Positions 18,633-31,776 of a stretch of DNA of 64,000 nucleotides are shown here, one piece after another. Under the pieces are notes generated by a model. That model was given only the letters and a program-made list of their open reading frames with translations, was not told the DNA's origin and made no database searches. Both the position numbers and the translations under genes were made by a program. The stretch is from Lentilactobacillus buchneri (GTDB taxonomy: Bacteria; Bacillota; Bacilli; Lactobacillales; Lactobacillaceae): positions 1,426,001-1,490,000 of the forward strand of contig NZ_CP073066.1 of NCBI RefSeq assembly GCF_018314255.1, read 5' to 3'. Position 1 is the first letter of the stretch. Every line of letters starts with the position of its first letter.

Positions 18633-19778
18633 ATGGTTAAATTTAATACATTACTGGTTCGCGGCGGCCGTCCCAATGACAACTCCACCGGAGCTGTGAA
18701 CGTGCCGATCTACAACTCATCAACTTTTCGCTACCCCAAGCTGGGGGCGGATGTTAAATGGGACTATGAACGTTCCGGCAACCCAACTCGAGATGCCGTT
18801 GAAGACGTGTGTGCCAAATTGGAAAACGGTGACCGCGGCTTTGCTTTTTCAAGCGGGATGGCGGCCATTCATGCGGCATTGGCGCTCTTTAAGCCTGGCG
18901 ATCATCTGATTATCGGCGATAACATTTACGGTGGGACTTTCCGACTGGTGAATGATTTTTTGAAGCCACGTGGGTTGGAATTCACCGAAGTTGATACCCA
19001 AGATGCCGATGCGGTGGCAGCGGCTTTCAAGCCGAATACCAAAGGCGTCTACTTCGAGCCGGTGACCAACCCGTTACTCAAGGTTTCAAGCGTCAAGCAG
19101 ATTTCCCAAATTGCTCATCAACACAATGCCTTGGTGGTTGTCGACAATACCTTTTTGACACCTTATCTCCAACGCCCATTAGACTTGGGCGCCGATGTGG
19201 TGCTGCACTCGGCAACTAAATACTTGGGTGGTCATTCTGACTTTACGGCGGGGATGATTGTCACCAAAACCAAGGATTTGAGCGATCAAATTTATGCGAT
19301 TCAAAATACCATTGGCGCAGTTTTGGCACCTCAAGAAGCCAACTTGCTTCGCCGTGGTATTCAAACCCTAAACATCCGGATGGATCGGCACATTCAAAAC
19401 GCCGAGAAAATCATCGCTTATTTGCAAAGTAATCCCAAAGTCGCCAAGATTTATTACCCAACTGTTGACAAAACCAGTCAGGATTACCAAATCATCAGTG
19501 ATGAAGCTAAAGGTGCCGGTGGGGTGCTCTCCTTTGAAGTCCAACCCGGATTGGACGCTGCCAAGTTTGTCAACAGCCTTCAGCTCATCATTCTGGCCGT
19601 TAGTTTGGGCGCTGCTGAAAGTTTGGTCGAAGTGCCGGCATTCATGTCACACTTCGAGATTCCCAAGCCAGAACGGCTTAAAATGGGTATTCAGGACGAA
19701 TTGATCCGCCTGTCAGTCGGCTTGGAAGACGCTGACGACTTGATTGCTGATTTGGATCAGGCATTCCAACAAATTTAG
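18633..19778 (+). CDS. Cystathionine gamma-synthase / beta-lyase family PLP enzyme
   Basis: 381 residues, a complete Cys/Met-metabolism PLP enzyme. The PLP lysine is in HSATKYLGGHSD near residue 196; YGGTFRLV and SSGMAAIHAA are also typical. It may make or cleave cystathionine in trans-sulfuration, or act on methionine/homocysteine; MetB, MetC and gamma-lyases cannot be separated by eye. It lies 33 bp after rexA with its own ribosome site (GGAG) and ends at a strong terminator. I see no T-box or SAM riboswitch in front of it. Confidence 0.87.
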   Translation: MVKFNTLLVRGGRPNDNSTGAVNVPIYNSSTFRYPKLGADVKWDYERSGNPTRDAVEDVCAKLENGDRGFAFSSGMAAIHAALALFKPGDHLIIGDNIYGGTFRLVNDFLKPRGLEFTEVDTQDADAVAAAFKPNTKGVYFEPVTNPLLKVSSVKQISQIAHQHNALVVVDNTFLTPYLQRPLDLGADVVLHSATKYLGGHSDFTAGMIVTKTKDLSDQIYAIQNTIGAVLAPQEANLLRRGIQTLNIRMDRHIQNAEKIIAYLQSNPKVAKIYYPTVDKTSQDYQIISDEAKGAGGVLSFEVQPGLDAAKFVNSLQLIILAVSLGAAESLVEVPAFMSHFEIPKPERLKMGIQDELIRLSVGLEDADDLIADLDQAFQQI

Positions 19779-19786
19779 TTTAAATA

Positions 19787-19833
19787 AAACAAACGGGTGA
19801 GACAATTTGTGTTGTCTCACCCGTTTGTTTTTA
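19787..19833 (+). terminator. Terminator of the cystathionine enzyme gene
   Basis: A 19-bp stem AAACAAACGGGTGAGACAA with its complement, followed by a run of T. Confidence 0.88.
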
Positions 19834-19856
19834 TTCCTCTGTTATCTAGTTTAAAC

Positions 19857-19968
19857 GTGCGGCAGTCGGCTGATCCCGGCCATTTAAGCAAATAATCCGG
19901 CTATTCCAAAGACAGGAATAACCGGATTATTTGCTTAAATTCTGGGATCAAAACGCCTTATGTCCCAC
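19857..19968. repeat. Palindrome family A, copy 1 (112 bp)
   Basis: Nested inverted repeat: TGATCCC/GGGATCA, then ATTTAAG/CTTAAAT, a 12-bp stem CAAATAATCCGG/CCGGATTATTTG, and a core ATTCC-aaagaca-GGAAT. The copy at 52691 has the same length, arms and core but an entirely different 12-bp stem. The outermost arm here has mismatches. It ends next to the small membrane protein gene at 19972. Confidence 0.85.
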
Positions 19969-19971
19969 TCT

Positions 19972-20163
19972 TTAATTTAGATTAATCACATTGACTAAGA
20001 TAATTCCCATTACTAAAATCACCCCGACAAGGCCGACTGAGAACTTGGTAAACCATTTTCCGTTGACTTTATCGAGTAGGAAGAATGTGATTCCCAGACA
20101 AACTACGCCGATAACGTACATAATGATTAGTGCGGTCTTTACGGCAGCATCATCTTGTGCCAT
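19972..20163 (-). CDS. Small two-span membrane protein
   Basis: 63 residues: a short polar N-terminus (MAQDDAAVK), a first helix TALIIMYVIGVVCLGITFFLL, a charged loop DKVNGKWFTK and a second helix SVGLVGVILVMGIILVNVI. GAGGTG lies 6 nt before the ATG, which supports real translation. No family is recognised. It stands downstream of the GNAT gene on the same strand with a 40-bp gap and may be co-transcribed. Confidence 0.6.
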   Translation of the reverse strand: MAQDDAAVKTALIIMYVIGVVCLGITFFLLDKVNGKWFTKFSVGLVGVILVMGIILVNVINLN

Positions 20164-20204
20164 ATTATCACCTCATTAACCATATTGTACTCCAACTTGT
20201 TCGC

Positions 20205-20738
20205 TTACCCAATAACCAGTTGGTAGGCATAGCGTGGGGATGCTTCGCTGTCTTTTTCAGCCATGTAAATCGTGCCCCGTTTGGTAAAACCATTCGTGGT
20301 GATCACGTGCTGCATTCCCAAGTTGTCGGGATGCGTGTCAATTCGGATATCTTTGTAACCCAGAACACCGGAAATGGTGATTAGGCCGCTGATCATCTTT
20401 TGGGATAGGTGCTGGCCGCGGAAATTCGACGACATGGCGATCCGATGAATGGCGGTATAGCGGCCGTGGACGCCGTTGACCCATTCGCCATCGTGAATGT
20501 TGAGGTAGTTGACGTCCAATCCTTGGTGGAGAGCTGCGGTTCCGGCGATTTGGCCGTCAATAATTAACACGTAGGTGATCCCGTTGTTGACATCAAACTC
20601 CAAGTCTTCGGTGGCCGGATAGCCATCCTGCCATTGGTCGATGCCTTGCTTTTTAAGGTAGGCTTTTGCTTCTTCAATAATTTTTTTGATTTCTGGAAGG
20701 TCTGCATTGGTTGCTTGACGCAAATAAGTTGCTGACAT
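20205..20738 (-). CDS. GNAT-family N-acetyltransferase
   Basis: 177 residues covering one GNAT domain. The order of elements fits: LRQATNADLPEI at the N-terminus, VLIIDGQIAGTAAL as strands 2-3, and the acetyl-CoA loop RIAMSSNFRGQHLSQKMISG near residue 118, followed by IRIDTHPDNLGMQHVITTNGF. It acetylates an amine; the acceptor is unknown. The ATG at 20738 has no strong ribosome site nearby, so the start is less sure than the gene. Confidence 0.8.
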   Translation of the reverse strand: MSATYLRQATNADLPEIKKIIEEAKAYLKKQGIDQWQDGYPATEDLEFDVNNGITYVLIIDGQIAGTAALHQGLDVNYLNIHDGEWVNGVHGRYTAIHRIAMSSNFRGQHLSQKMISGLITISGVLGYKDIRIDTHPDNLGMQHVITTNGFTKRGTIYMAEKDSEASPRYAYQLVIG

Positions 20739-20872
20739 TTCGATTCACATCCCTGTTCATATTTCTAATTCAATTGATTAGATCAAAATAACACGAGAGT
20801 GAATTATAGAACAATATTATTTGGCATGCAATACAAAACATGTAAAAAGTTTTACTTTCTCATTTTTGGGGA

Positions 20873-20915
20873 AAGAAACCCGATACCATGCGATTCGCAG
20901 GTATCGGGTTTCTTA
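20873..20915. terminator. Hairpin terminator
   Basis: AGAAACCCGATACC with GGTATCGGGTTTCT around a 12-nt loop, downstream of csbD on the minus strand. Confidence 0.7.
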
Positions 20916-20930
20916 TTTAACAGCTGGATT

Positions 20931-21125
20931 TTACTTCTTGTCGTCCAAGGCATCATTCACTTTCTTGGACGCCTTTTCCTTGGCATCTTCAACCTTATCT
21001 TTGGCTTTCCCAGATGTCTTTTGAGCTTTGCCTTTCAGCTTCAACTTGTCGTTTCCGGTTACGTCGCCAACGGTTTCTTTGACTTTGCCGATGACTTCAT
21101 CGGACTTGTTTTTCAGATTTCCCAT
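20931..21125 (-). CDS. CsbD family stress protein
   Basis: 64 residues from the ATG at 21125; the GTG nine bases upstream overlaps the ribosome site. The sequence MGNLKNKSDEVIGKVKET.GD.TGN.KL..KGKAQ is the CsbD signature: small, soluble, rich in Lys, Asp and Gly, and predicted helical. In other Firmicutes such proteins accumulate under general stress; the molecular role is unknown. Confidence 0.88.
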   Translation of the reverse strand: MGNLKNKSDEVIGKVKETVGDVTGNDKLKLKGKAQKTSGKAKDKVEDAKEKASKKVNDALDDKK

Positions 21126-21238
21126 TAGTTTCACACCCTTTCCTTATCTCTACCATAAGCATACAGACTTTTTGAATGAATCACAAAAATAACGCCTCAG
21201 ATTTGAAAATTGTTTCAGAATGGTTAATTCCCCATTTG

Positions 21239-21281
21239 TTGGCAATGATTCGCCATAGTTTATGATATTATAGTCATAATA
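21239..21281 (+). promoter_or_regulatory. Promoter with palindromic operator candidate
   Basis: TTGGCA (21239), a 16-bp spacer and TATGAT (21261). The -10 box runs into a perfect inverted repeat TATTAT-agtc-ATAATA (21266-21281), placed over the expected transcription start, where a repressor would block. Confidence 0.5.
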
Positions 21282-21299
21282 CTAGGGGGTGGTTTCGAA

Positions 21300-22886
21300 A
21301 TGAATAAGGCCAGTTCGTCGGTAAATGATTCCGACACCCGTTCGAAACAACAAAAAATTCTCAGCATGTTGGGGTTAATGACTTCAAAAGTGCTGGGAGA
21401 AAATACTTACGCTAAGAGCTCAATCTATTCTGAACGAATTACCCGGGGCTTGCGGTCGTTTTTGCCCGGTCCGCTGCAGCCAAGTGTTTCGTTGGCAGAG
21501 TTTAAAATGTCCAAACCAATGCAGATGGGGTATTTGGCAGCCGCCAAGGATTTAAAACATGTCAGCATTGATCAATTTAACTATATGTCGCTGTGGGCGA
21601 CCGGAGATGACGACAGTTCAGTCGTCAACCGGGCAGCCGGCACTCAATTTTCTGAATACTTAAGTCAGAGCCAGGCTCCTGAAAAGTACGTTGTTGGTTA
21701 TAAGACAGCGGTGATTCAATTTGTCCGGGCGATTGCCGGCGCCGGTGGCGTTGTTTTCCGGATTAACTCTGCCTTGCAGAACCTGGATCTCAATCAACAG
21801 CGGACCCTGGTTAATCAGTGGTTTGACCACGTCAACGGCTATATGAACGGTGCTTCACCATTTAAAGCGATTAATAACCAAACGACCAAGCCATCGGCCA
21901 TCGATGAGACGATCGCCACGGGCGTTGCCAGGGAAATTAGCGATGGCTTTTTAAGCAACCAGCCAGTCGGTAATGATGAACAGTCGCTGCTCGGAAATTA
22001 TTCCTATAATGAAGACGATTTTAGTGACGAGCACGATTTACCCAAGATGATGACCGATGCGATCGGCAAAGTTTCGCTGACAGAAGATATTAATCTATTT
22101 GTCAACAACACGTTGGCCGGCATGGTCAATTCACTGGGATCAATCGGTTTATATGCGTTGGTTTACGCAAAATTCACTCAAAATAATCCCGATTTAGTCG
22201 GTGCTCCGATCACCAGTGCCGCTGATCAGGCAACGGTTCTTGCCAAGACCAAAGCCGCAGTTGAGGCAATTGGGAAATATTTGAACTTACCCCAATCAGG
22301 TGCTGATCTGGCAGAAAAGTTGGCTGTATTGAATTTAAGTAACGCCGGCAGTGCCAGAAATGCCAAACATCAGAACTATCAATTGCGATACAGTCGGGTG
22401 TTGGAAAATGACCGGCCACAGGTGAATGATCGCGGTGAAACGGTCAAGGTAGCCTATGGGATTTTTGAAACCACTCATCAGATTCTACAGAATGTTTTTT
22501 TAACGCCATTGATGGTGCAATATACGATGAGCAGAAATCAGTTGTTGACCCAAATTGCCTCCGGACAGTACACAACGTCACGGCAGGTGATTGAGCCGAG
22601 TTTCCAAGCTGCCGGAACCCTCTTTGATTATGTGGACGCCCTGGCGCGATTCCAGGTTGATCAATTAATTGGCCTGGTTGAACGGGGGAAGAAGGACGAT
22701 GACGGGATGTCTGCTGCTGGAAGTTTCAGTGCCTTCAGTCATTTAATGCGGGTCTATCCGGAAGTTAAATCGATCAATCCTGCGTATGCTGAGATGACAA
22801 AAGCCACCAAGCGGGTTTATTATTGGCTGTATCAATCTTCGTTTAAAGACCACTTACCTGAAGATGAACAGATAAAACTTAATTAA
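21300..22886 (+). CDS. Protein of unknown function, 528 residues
   Basis: A full-length soluble protein with AGGGGGTGG before its ATG. The first 18 residues are polar and probably disordered. Then comes SIYSERITRGLRSFLPGPLQPSVSLAEF, and a largely helical body with one hydrophobic stretch (VVGYKTAVIQFVRAIAGAGGVVFRI near 130-155) and another near 270-290 (LAGMVNSLGSIGLYALVYAKF). I recognise no domain or catalytic motif. It is a single-gene unit between a strong promoter and the terminator at 22889. Codon use resembles that of its neighbours. Confidence 0.7.
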   Translation: MNKASSSVNDSDTRSKQQKILSMLGLMTSKVLGENTYAKSSIYSERITRGLRSFLPGPLQPSVSLAEFKMSKPMQMGYLAAAKDLKHVSIDQFNYMSLWATGDDDSSVVNRAAGTQFSEYLSQSQAPEKYVVGYKTAVIQFVRAIAGAGGVVFRINSALQNLDLNQQRTLVNQWFDHVNGYMNGASPFKAINNQTTKPSAIDETIATGVAREISDGFLSNQPVGNDEQSLLGNYSYNEDDFSDEHDLPKMMTDAIGKVSLTEDINLFVNNTLAGMVNSLGSIGLYALVYAKFTQNNPDLVGAPITSAADQATVLAKTKAAVEAIGKYLNLPQSGADLAEKLAVLNLSNAGSARNAKHQNYQLRYSRVLENDRPQVNDRGETVKVAYGIFETTHQILQNVFLTPLMVQYTMSRNQLLTQIASGQYTTSRQVIEPSFQAAGTLFDYVDALARFQVDQLIGLVERGKKDDDGMSAAGSFSAFSHLMRVYPEVKSINPAYAEMTKATKRVYYWLYQSSFKDHLPEDEQIKLN

Positions 22887-22888
22887 AA

Positions 22889-22944
22889 TAAAATAGGATC
22901 GTGGGTCAAACGTTGTCAGCGTTTAGCCTACGGTCCTATTTTTT
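22889..22944. terminator. Shared bidirectional terminator
   Basis: AAAATAGGA...TCCTATTTT with an inner AAACG/CGTTT stem, between the converging 528-residue protein gene and the thiolase. Confidence 0.8.
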
Positions 22945-22948
22945 GTGA

Positions 22949-24133
22949 TTAAAGAAGTTTGATTGCCAGTGCGGAGCCCATCCCGCCGCCCATACAAAGA
23001 GAGGCAACGCCAAATTCTTGGTCGGTCCGGCGCAGATTATGCAATAACGTCGTCACGATGCGGGCACCAGAATCTCCGAGCGGATGACCCAGTGCGATTG
23101 CCCCACCGTTAATGTTAACTTTATCAACTGAAATGCCCAGATCACGAACAACTGCCACTGATTGAGAAGCAAAGGCCTCGTTGATTTCATAGAGGTCGAT
23201 GTCGTTGACTGACATGTTGAGCTGGGAGACCAATTGATTAATGGCTAAGTAGGGCGCATACCCCATGACTTCCGGGTTGATCCCGCGCTCGGCGTAACCC
23301 AGCACCTCTGCCATTGGAGATAGTCCCAACTGGTTTGCCCGGTCTTCAGTCATCATGATCAGAGCAGAAGCGCCGTCGTTTAGTGGTGCACTGTTGCCGG
23401 CAGTGACGGATCCGTTCGGTTTAAAAGCGGGACGAAGGGCGGCCAGTTTTTCCAAATTTGTGTCGACCCGGATCGATTCATCTTGCGCTACGATGTGGGG
23501 AGCGTGTGATTTGGGTTGGTTGAGTTCAATGGGAATAATTTCATCATCAAAATAATGCTGTTCAGTAGCTCGCGCAGCCAGTTGATGTGATCGCAATGCA
23601 AAAGCATCCTGTTCTTCACGTGAGACATGATATTGATCGGCAACGTTTTCAGCAGTCATTCCCATTGGTTCATCCGTCGCGGAATCACTTAGGCCGTCTC
23701 GTTGCAGCCCATCATATAATGTGACCGGCCCAAACTTGGTTGCCTTTCGTTGTGACATGTTCAAGTAAGGAACGTTGGACATGCTTTCGGTTCCGCCGGC
23801 AATGACCGTTTCCACTTCCCCGAGAAGCAAGGCGGATTGTGCTTGATGGATTGCTTGCAGTCCTGAACCACAGACTTGGTTGACTGTGAAAGCTGTTTTG
23901 CTTTCTGGAATTTGACTGTTCAATTCGATTTGTCGGGCAATGTTTTGGCCATTTCCGGCCTGGATGGCGTTGCCAAAGATAACTTGATCAACTTGGCTGC
24001 CGGAAAGACTAGCATCTTTTAATAAAGCACGCGTGACTTTTGAACCAAGTTGTTCGGCAGTTAATGAAGATAATGAGCCGTTTAATTTGCCGATGGCTGA
24101 TCGTTTGGCATCGATAATTACAATTTTCTTCAA
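22949..24133 (-). CDS. Acetyl-CoA C-acetyltransferase (thiolase)
   Basis: 394 residues, TTG start 9 nt after AAAGGAA. Thiolases join two acetyl-CoA into acetoacetyl-CoA, or the reverse; in lactobacilli this feeds the mevalonate pathway. The nucleophile Cys88 is in NQVCGSGLQA, His in GGAIALGHPLGDSGARI near residue 350, and the second Cys in SLCMGGGMG near residue 380. YEINEAFA is also intact, so it should be active. No HMG-CoA synthase or reductase lies beside it here. Confidence 0.92.
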   Translation of the reverse strand: MKKIVIIDAKRSAIGKLNGSLSSLTAEQLGSKVTRALLKDASLSGSQVDQVIFGNAIQAGNGQNIARQIELNSQIPESKTAFTVNQVCGSGLQAIHQAQSALLLGEVETVIAGGTESMSNVPYLNMSQRKATKFGPVTLYDGLQRDGLSDSATDEPMGMTAENVADQYHVSREEQDAFALRSHQLAARATEQHYFDDEIIPIELNQPKSHAPHIVAQDESIRVDTNLEKLAALRPAFKPNGSVTAGNSAPLNDGASALIMMTEDRANQLGLSPMAEVLGYAERGINPEVMGYAPYLAINQLVSQLNMSVNDIDLYEINEAFASQSVAVVRDLGISVDKVNINGGAIALGHPLGDSGARIVTTLLHNLRRTDQEFGVASLCMGGGMGSALAIKLL

Positions 24134-24272
24134 ATGATGACAGTTCCTTTCGCGAAGATTTCAATTGCCAGTATACAGGCTAAATGGTGTTTGCGGGGAG
24201 GATTTGTTCCCGGTATTAACAATCTTTAAGCTTTGTCAGCAACGATTTATTGAATTAATTTGAAATTACCTG

Positions 24273-24301
24273 TTGACCTCGGCCGAAATAGCTGATAATA
24301 T
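24273..24301 (+). promoter_or_regulatory. rRNA operon promoter P1
   Basis: TTGACC (24273-24278), 17-bp spacer, TAATAT (24296-24301), about 330 bp before the 16S gene. Confidence 0.7.
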
Positions 24302-24360
24302 ATTACTCGTTGCTTCAATGACATGAACACATATACCAATTGCTAATTAAAAAGTTTTTG

Positions 24361-24389
24361 TTGACTTGAAAGATTGGCTGTTATATAAT
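24361..24389 (+). promoter_or_regulatory. rRNA operon promoter P2
   Basis: TTGACT (24361-24366), 17-bp spacer, perfect TATAAT (24384-24389). Tandem strong promoters are usual for rRNA operons. Confidence 0.8.
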
Positions 24390-24500
24390 TGTTCTTGCTG
24401 TTAGAGGCAAGGGACACAAGGATTTGAATAAACGAACAATTCTAATTTATTCGCCAAAAATGTTTGTGTTCTGATGTAGACCTTTGAAAACTGAACAAAA

Positions 24501-24526
24501 TTTTCGACAAACAAATGTGCAGGACG
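24501..24526 (+). other. 16S precursor processing stem, 5' arm
   Basis: TCGACAAACAAATGTGCAGGA in the leader pairs with TCCTGCACATTGTCGA at 26222-26240 after the 16S gene, giving the long stem that RNase III cuts to free pre-16S. A CTTTGAAAACT box lies just before (24482) and recurs in the spacer near 26279. Confidence 0.65.
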
Positions 24527-24627
24527 TTTCAATTCTTCGGAATTGGAACCAAACATTTGCGAAGTCAATTCGTAAAACAAATAATAAATTTAAATCATGA
24601 GCTATCACAGGCTTATCATTTTAAACA

Positions 24628-29350
<4,723 letters not shown>

Positions 29351-29425
29351 TAGAAATGGTGTTCAAGGGCAGAAAATTAATATTAGCTAGTTTTGAGAGA
29401 ACGAAGTTCTTTCAAGGAAAAATAG

Positions 29426-29542
29426 TGTGGTGGCGATAGCCAGAAGGATACACCTGTTCCCATGCCGAACACAGAAGTTAAGCTTCTGCACGCCAAGAGT
29501 AGTTGGGGGATCGCCCCCTGCGAGGGTAGGACGTTGCCACGC
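29426..29542 (+). rRNA. 5S ribosomal RNA
   Basis: About 117 nt, TGTGGTGGCGATAGCCAGAA to ACGTTGCCACGC, with the conserved CCCATGCCGAACACAGAAG. The 5' and 3' ends pair (GTGGTGGCG/CGTTGCCAC). Confidence 0.95.
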
Positions 29543-29549
29543 AATTTAG

Positions 29550-29583
29550 AAAGTCTTCAATGGTATTTACTATTGAAGGCTTT
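29550..29583 (+). terminator. rRNA operon terminator
   Basis: GTCTTCAAT/ATTGAAGGC hairpin followed by TTTTGTTTTAT. No tRNA cluster precedes it, so the operon is 16S-23S-5S only. Confidence 0.8.
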
Positions 29584-29630
29584 TGTTTTATATTGAAATA
29601 GTACATATTTTTGGGAAAATGGGTGAAATT

Positions 29631-30929
29631 ATGAAACGATACAGAGCTTACCGGCTGAGCCTCGGCTGGCAGATTCTTATTGGTCTATTACTTGGTGTCT
29701 TTTTTGGTGTGATTTTCTACAAAAACAATACCGCGATAACGGCCATGCAGAATATTGGAACCATGTTTATCAACTTGATTCAAATGATTGTTTTACCGAT
29801 TGTCGTTTCATGTTTAACAGTTGGAATTGCCAGTATGGGAGATATTAAGAAACTCGGTCGAGTTGGTCTCAAGACGATCATCTATTTCGAGTTGATGACA
29901 ACCATCGCCATCGCCCTTGGAATGGTTGTCGCAAACGTCCTACATCCTGGGACACTGATTGATATTCACTCGCTGCACGGATCTGATATCAGCCAATATA
30001 TGGCAACCGCCAAGACTGCGCAGCATACCGGTATCTGGGGGACATTGCTGGGAATTATTCCAACCAACATCTTCAAGTCCCTAGCAAATGGGGATATGAT
30101 GCCAGTCATTTTCTTCTCAGTTTTCTTTGGTTTAGGAATTGCCGCCATTGGTGAAAAGGGACAGATTCTAATTGACGGTTTGAATGCAGTTGCCGAAGTC
30201 ATGTTTAAAGTGACTAACTGGGTCATGCATGCCGCTCCCATCGGAGTCTGTGCCTTGATTGGAGTTGCCTTGGCTGAAATGGGGATTGGTGCCTTAATCC
30301 CACTCGGTTATTTTGTGGCAATTGCTTATGTCACGATGGCCGCGTTCATTCTCATTATTATGGGGATCGTTGCCAAGATCTTTGGCTTTAGTATTTTTGA
30401 TCTCTTGCTAGTCATTAAGGATGAAATTGTTTTGGCATTTTCAACGGCTAGTTCTGAAGCCGTTTTGCCTAAGATGATTGAGAAAATGGACAAATTTGGG
30501 AGTAGTCAAGGAATCGTCTCGTTTGTCATTCCCACAGGCTATACTTTTAACCTGGATGGGTCGGCAATCTATCAATCGATTGCTGCCTTGTTCCTCGCTC
30601 AGGCTTATCATATTAACCTCTCGATCGGCCAACAGATCACTTTGCTGGTGGTGCTGATGATTACTTCTAAAGGAATGGCCGGGGTTCCAGGGGCCTCATT
30701 TGTGGTTTTGCTGGCGACTATTTCGACCATCGGGGTACCAGTTACCGGACTCACTTTTATCGCCGGAATTGACCGAATTGTCGACATGGGTCGGACTGCC
30801 GTGAACGTGGTGGGGAACTCACTCGCTACGGTTGTCATTGGTAAATCTGAAAAAGAGTTTGACGAAGAGAAATCCAAGAAATATATTGCATCATTTAAAA
30901 AGAAAAAACCTGTCGAAGAAGCTGGATAG
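29631..30929 (+). CDS. Dicarboxylate/amino acid:cation symporter (glutamate/aspartate type)
   Basis: 432 residues from MKRYRAYRLSLGWQ at 29631; the frame is open further upstream into the rRNA terminator, but GGGTGA precedes this ATG. About eight membrane helices plus two re-entrant loops. DAACS signatures: the serine-rich loop FSTASSEAVLPKM, GYTFNLDGSAIYQS and GMAGVPGASFVVLLATI. It should take up glutamate, aspartate or C4-dicarboxylates with Na+ or H+. A second, less similar member lies at 34278. Confidence 0.88.
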   Translation: MKRYRAYRLSLGWQILIGLLLGVFFGVIFYKNNTAITAMQNIGTMFINLIQMIVLPIVVSCLTVGIASMGDIKKLGRVGLKTIIYFELMTTIAIALGMVVANVLHPGTLIDIHSLHGSDISQYMATAKTAQHTGIWGTLLGIIPTNIFKSLANGDMMPVIFFSVFFGLGIAAIGEKGQILIDGLNAVAEVMFKVTNWVMHAAPIGVCALIGVALAEMGIGALIPLGYFVAIAYVTMAAFILIIMGIVAKIFGFSIFDLLLVIKDEIVLAFSTASSEAVLPKMIEKMDKFGSSQGIVSFVIPTGYTFNLDGSAIYQSIAALFLAQAYHINLSIGQQITLLVVLMITSKGMAGVPGASFVVLLATISTIGVPVTGLTFIAGIDRIVDMGRTAVNVVGNSLATVVIGKSEKEFDEEKSKKYIASFKKKKPVEEAG

Positions 30930-30942
30930 GTTACTAAGATAA

Positions 30943-30983
30943 AGGCCGGGACAAAACTGAATGTTTTGCTCCGGCCTTTTTGT
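30943..30983 (+). terminator. Terminator of the symporter gene
   Basis: AAAGGCCGG...CCGGCCTTTTT with an inner AAAAC/GTTTT pairing. A second small hairpin (AAAGCCG.CAAC / GTTG.CGGCTTT) follows near 31000-31033. Confidence 0.85.
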
Positions 30984-31258
30984 ATTCTAACGACAAATTA
31001 AAAGCCGCCAACGAATTTACGTTGACGGCTTTATAATGTTATTGGTCGATAAGATAGCAGTCATCTTTCAAGAATCAGTTTCCACCGGATTCTTGGAGGT
31101 ATGGTCCTCATAATTACTATTATTATCGCTTTATGTGTGGCAATTTAACACGATTAATTGATTTCTCCCCAATTAGTTTCCTAAAAGGTGAAGCGTTTTT
31201 CGACTATGAGTAGTCGACCGGACACAAGTACGCCAGTACCAACGTGTTCGAGACCACC

Positions 31259-31423
31259 GAGAAATTGCATTAACCGAATTCCCAAAAGTTGACTCATCTA
31301 AACAAACGAAGTCGGGAAATTTCTTGTGATGCGCTTAGCTGTAAAGCTAGTAAGCAAGAAACAAAACGTTTAGAGTCGTCAAACAATTATTCAATTCGGG
31401 AAGATCGGTTACAACAATTTCTC
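31259..31423. repeat. 165-bp nested palindrome
   Basis: Symmetric about a GTAA loop at 31341-31344. Paired blocks from outside in: GAGAAATTG/CAATTTCTC, TAACCGA/TCGGTTA, TCCC/GGGA, TTGAC/GTCAA, TCTAAAC/GTTTAGA, TTTCTTG/CAAGAAA, CTTAGCT/AGCT.TAAG, separated by small internal loops. Read as RNA it folds into one long bulged hairpin. Its right edge is 2 bp from the stop codon of the 30-codon ORF. The rest of 31034-31258 has only short hairpins (for example CGACTA/TAGTCG at 31201) and no gene I can support. Confidence 0.75.
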
Positions 31424-31424
31424 G

Positions 31425-31517
31425 TTAACGATTAAGTCGTGAGAGAGTTATCACAACCGGGCTTCCCTTGGTAGACTGATGCTTCGTCGCTCCTGGGTCT
31501 ATAAATTCTGCTGTCAT
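31425..31517 (-). CDS. 30-residue ORF under M-box control (mini-gene or truncated gene)
   Basis: The first reading frame after the M-box terminator. AGAGGTG stands 6 nt before the ATG, a good ribosome site. The product starts MTAEFIDPGATKHQSTKG and ends in ITLSRLNR; it is polar with no membrane span. The stop lies 2 bp from the 165-bp palindrome. No transporter gene follows on this strand before the convergent symporter. It may be a regulatory or small functional peptide, or what is left of a Mg2+ transporter gene interrupted by the palindrome. I recognise no homolog. Confidence 0.4.
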   Translation of the reverse strand: MTAEFIDPGATKHQSTKGSPVVITLSRLNR

Positions 31518-31550
31518 AACTCTCACCTCTTCAAAGTTTTATTTGGTAAT

Positions 31551-31582
31551 GAAAAGTGTCCAGCCGTTCAACGACTGGACAC
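31551..31582 (-). terminator. M-box expression-platform terminator
   Basis: Minus-strand stem GTGTCCAGTCGTT / ACGGCTGGACAC then TTTT. Its left arm CCAGTCGTT (31578-31570) can instead pair with AACGACTGG (31608-31600) at the 3' end of the aptamer, giving a clear terminator/antiterminator switch. Confidence 0.8.
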
Positions 31583-31599
31583 ATCAAAAATACTTCTCG

Positions 31600-31755
31600 C
31601 CAGTCGTTGAGCTTTAGCACTATGTGATGTAGTTAAAAATTAACAGCTACGTTAGTCCAAGCCTTACTTTGACCTGGACAGCTGACTCATTGGCGTTTTT
31701 CGACGTTTCTGAGCAGTAGCATTTTCCACATAGGAGCCTCACCTAACAGCTTTAT
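31600..31755 (-). promoter_or_regulatory. M-box (ykoK) magnesium riboswitch
   Basis: Minus-strand sequence contains the conserved blocks GTTAGGTGAGGCTCCTAT, CTACTGCTCAGAAACGTCG, AAACGCCAATGAGTCA and, at the 3' end, TAGTGCTAAAGCTCAACGA. These are in order and spaced as in the B. subtilis M-box. It senses Mg2+ and stops transcription when Mg2+ is high. Downstream comes only a 30-codon ORF, which is unusual because M-boxes normally precede Mg2+ transporter genes. Confidence 0.92.
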
Positions 31756-31776
31756 TCATTTTTCATTCCACAAGTT

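Noticed and set aside
31259..31423. Remnant of a transposase gene in the region after the M-box mini-ORF
   Set aside because: A fragment reads FPDFVCLDES, faintly like ISL3-type transposases, but stops and frame changes surround it and the palindrome explains the sequence better.
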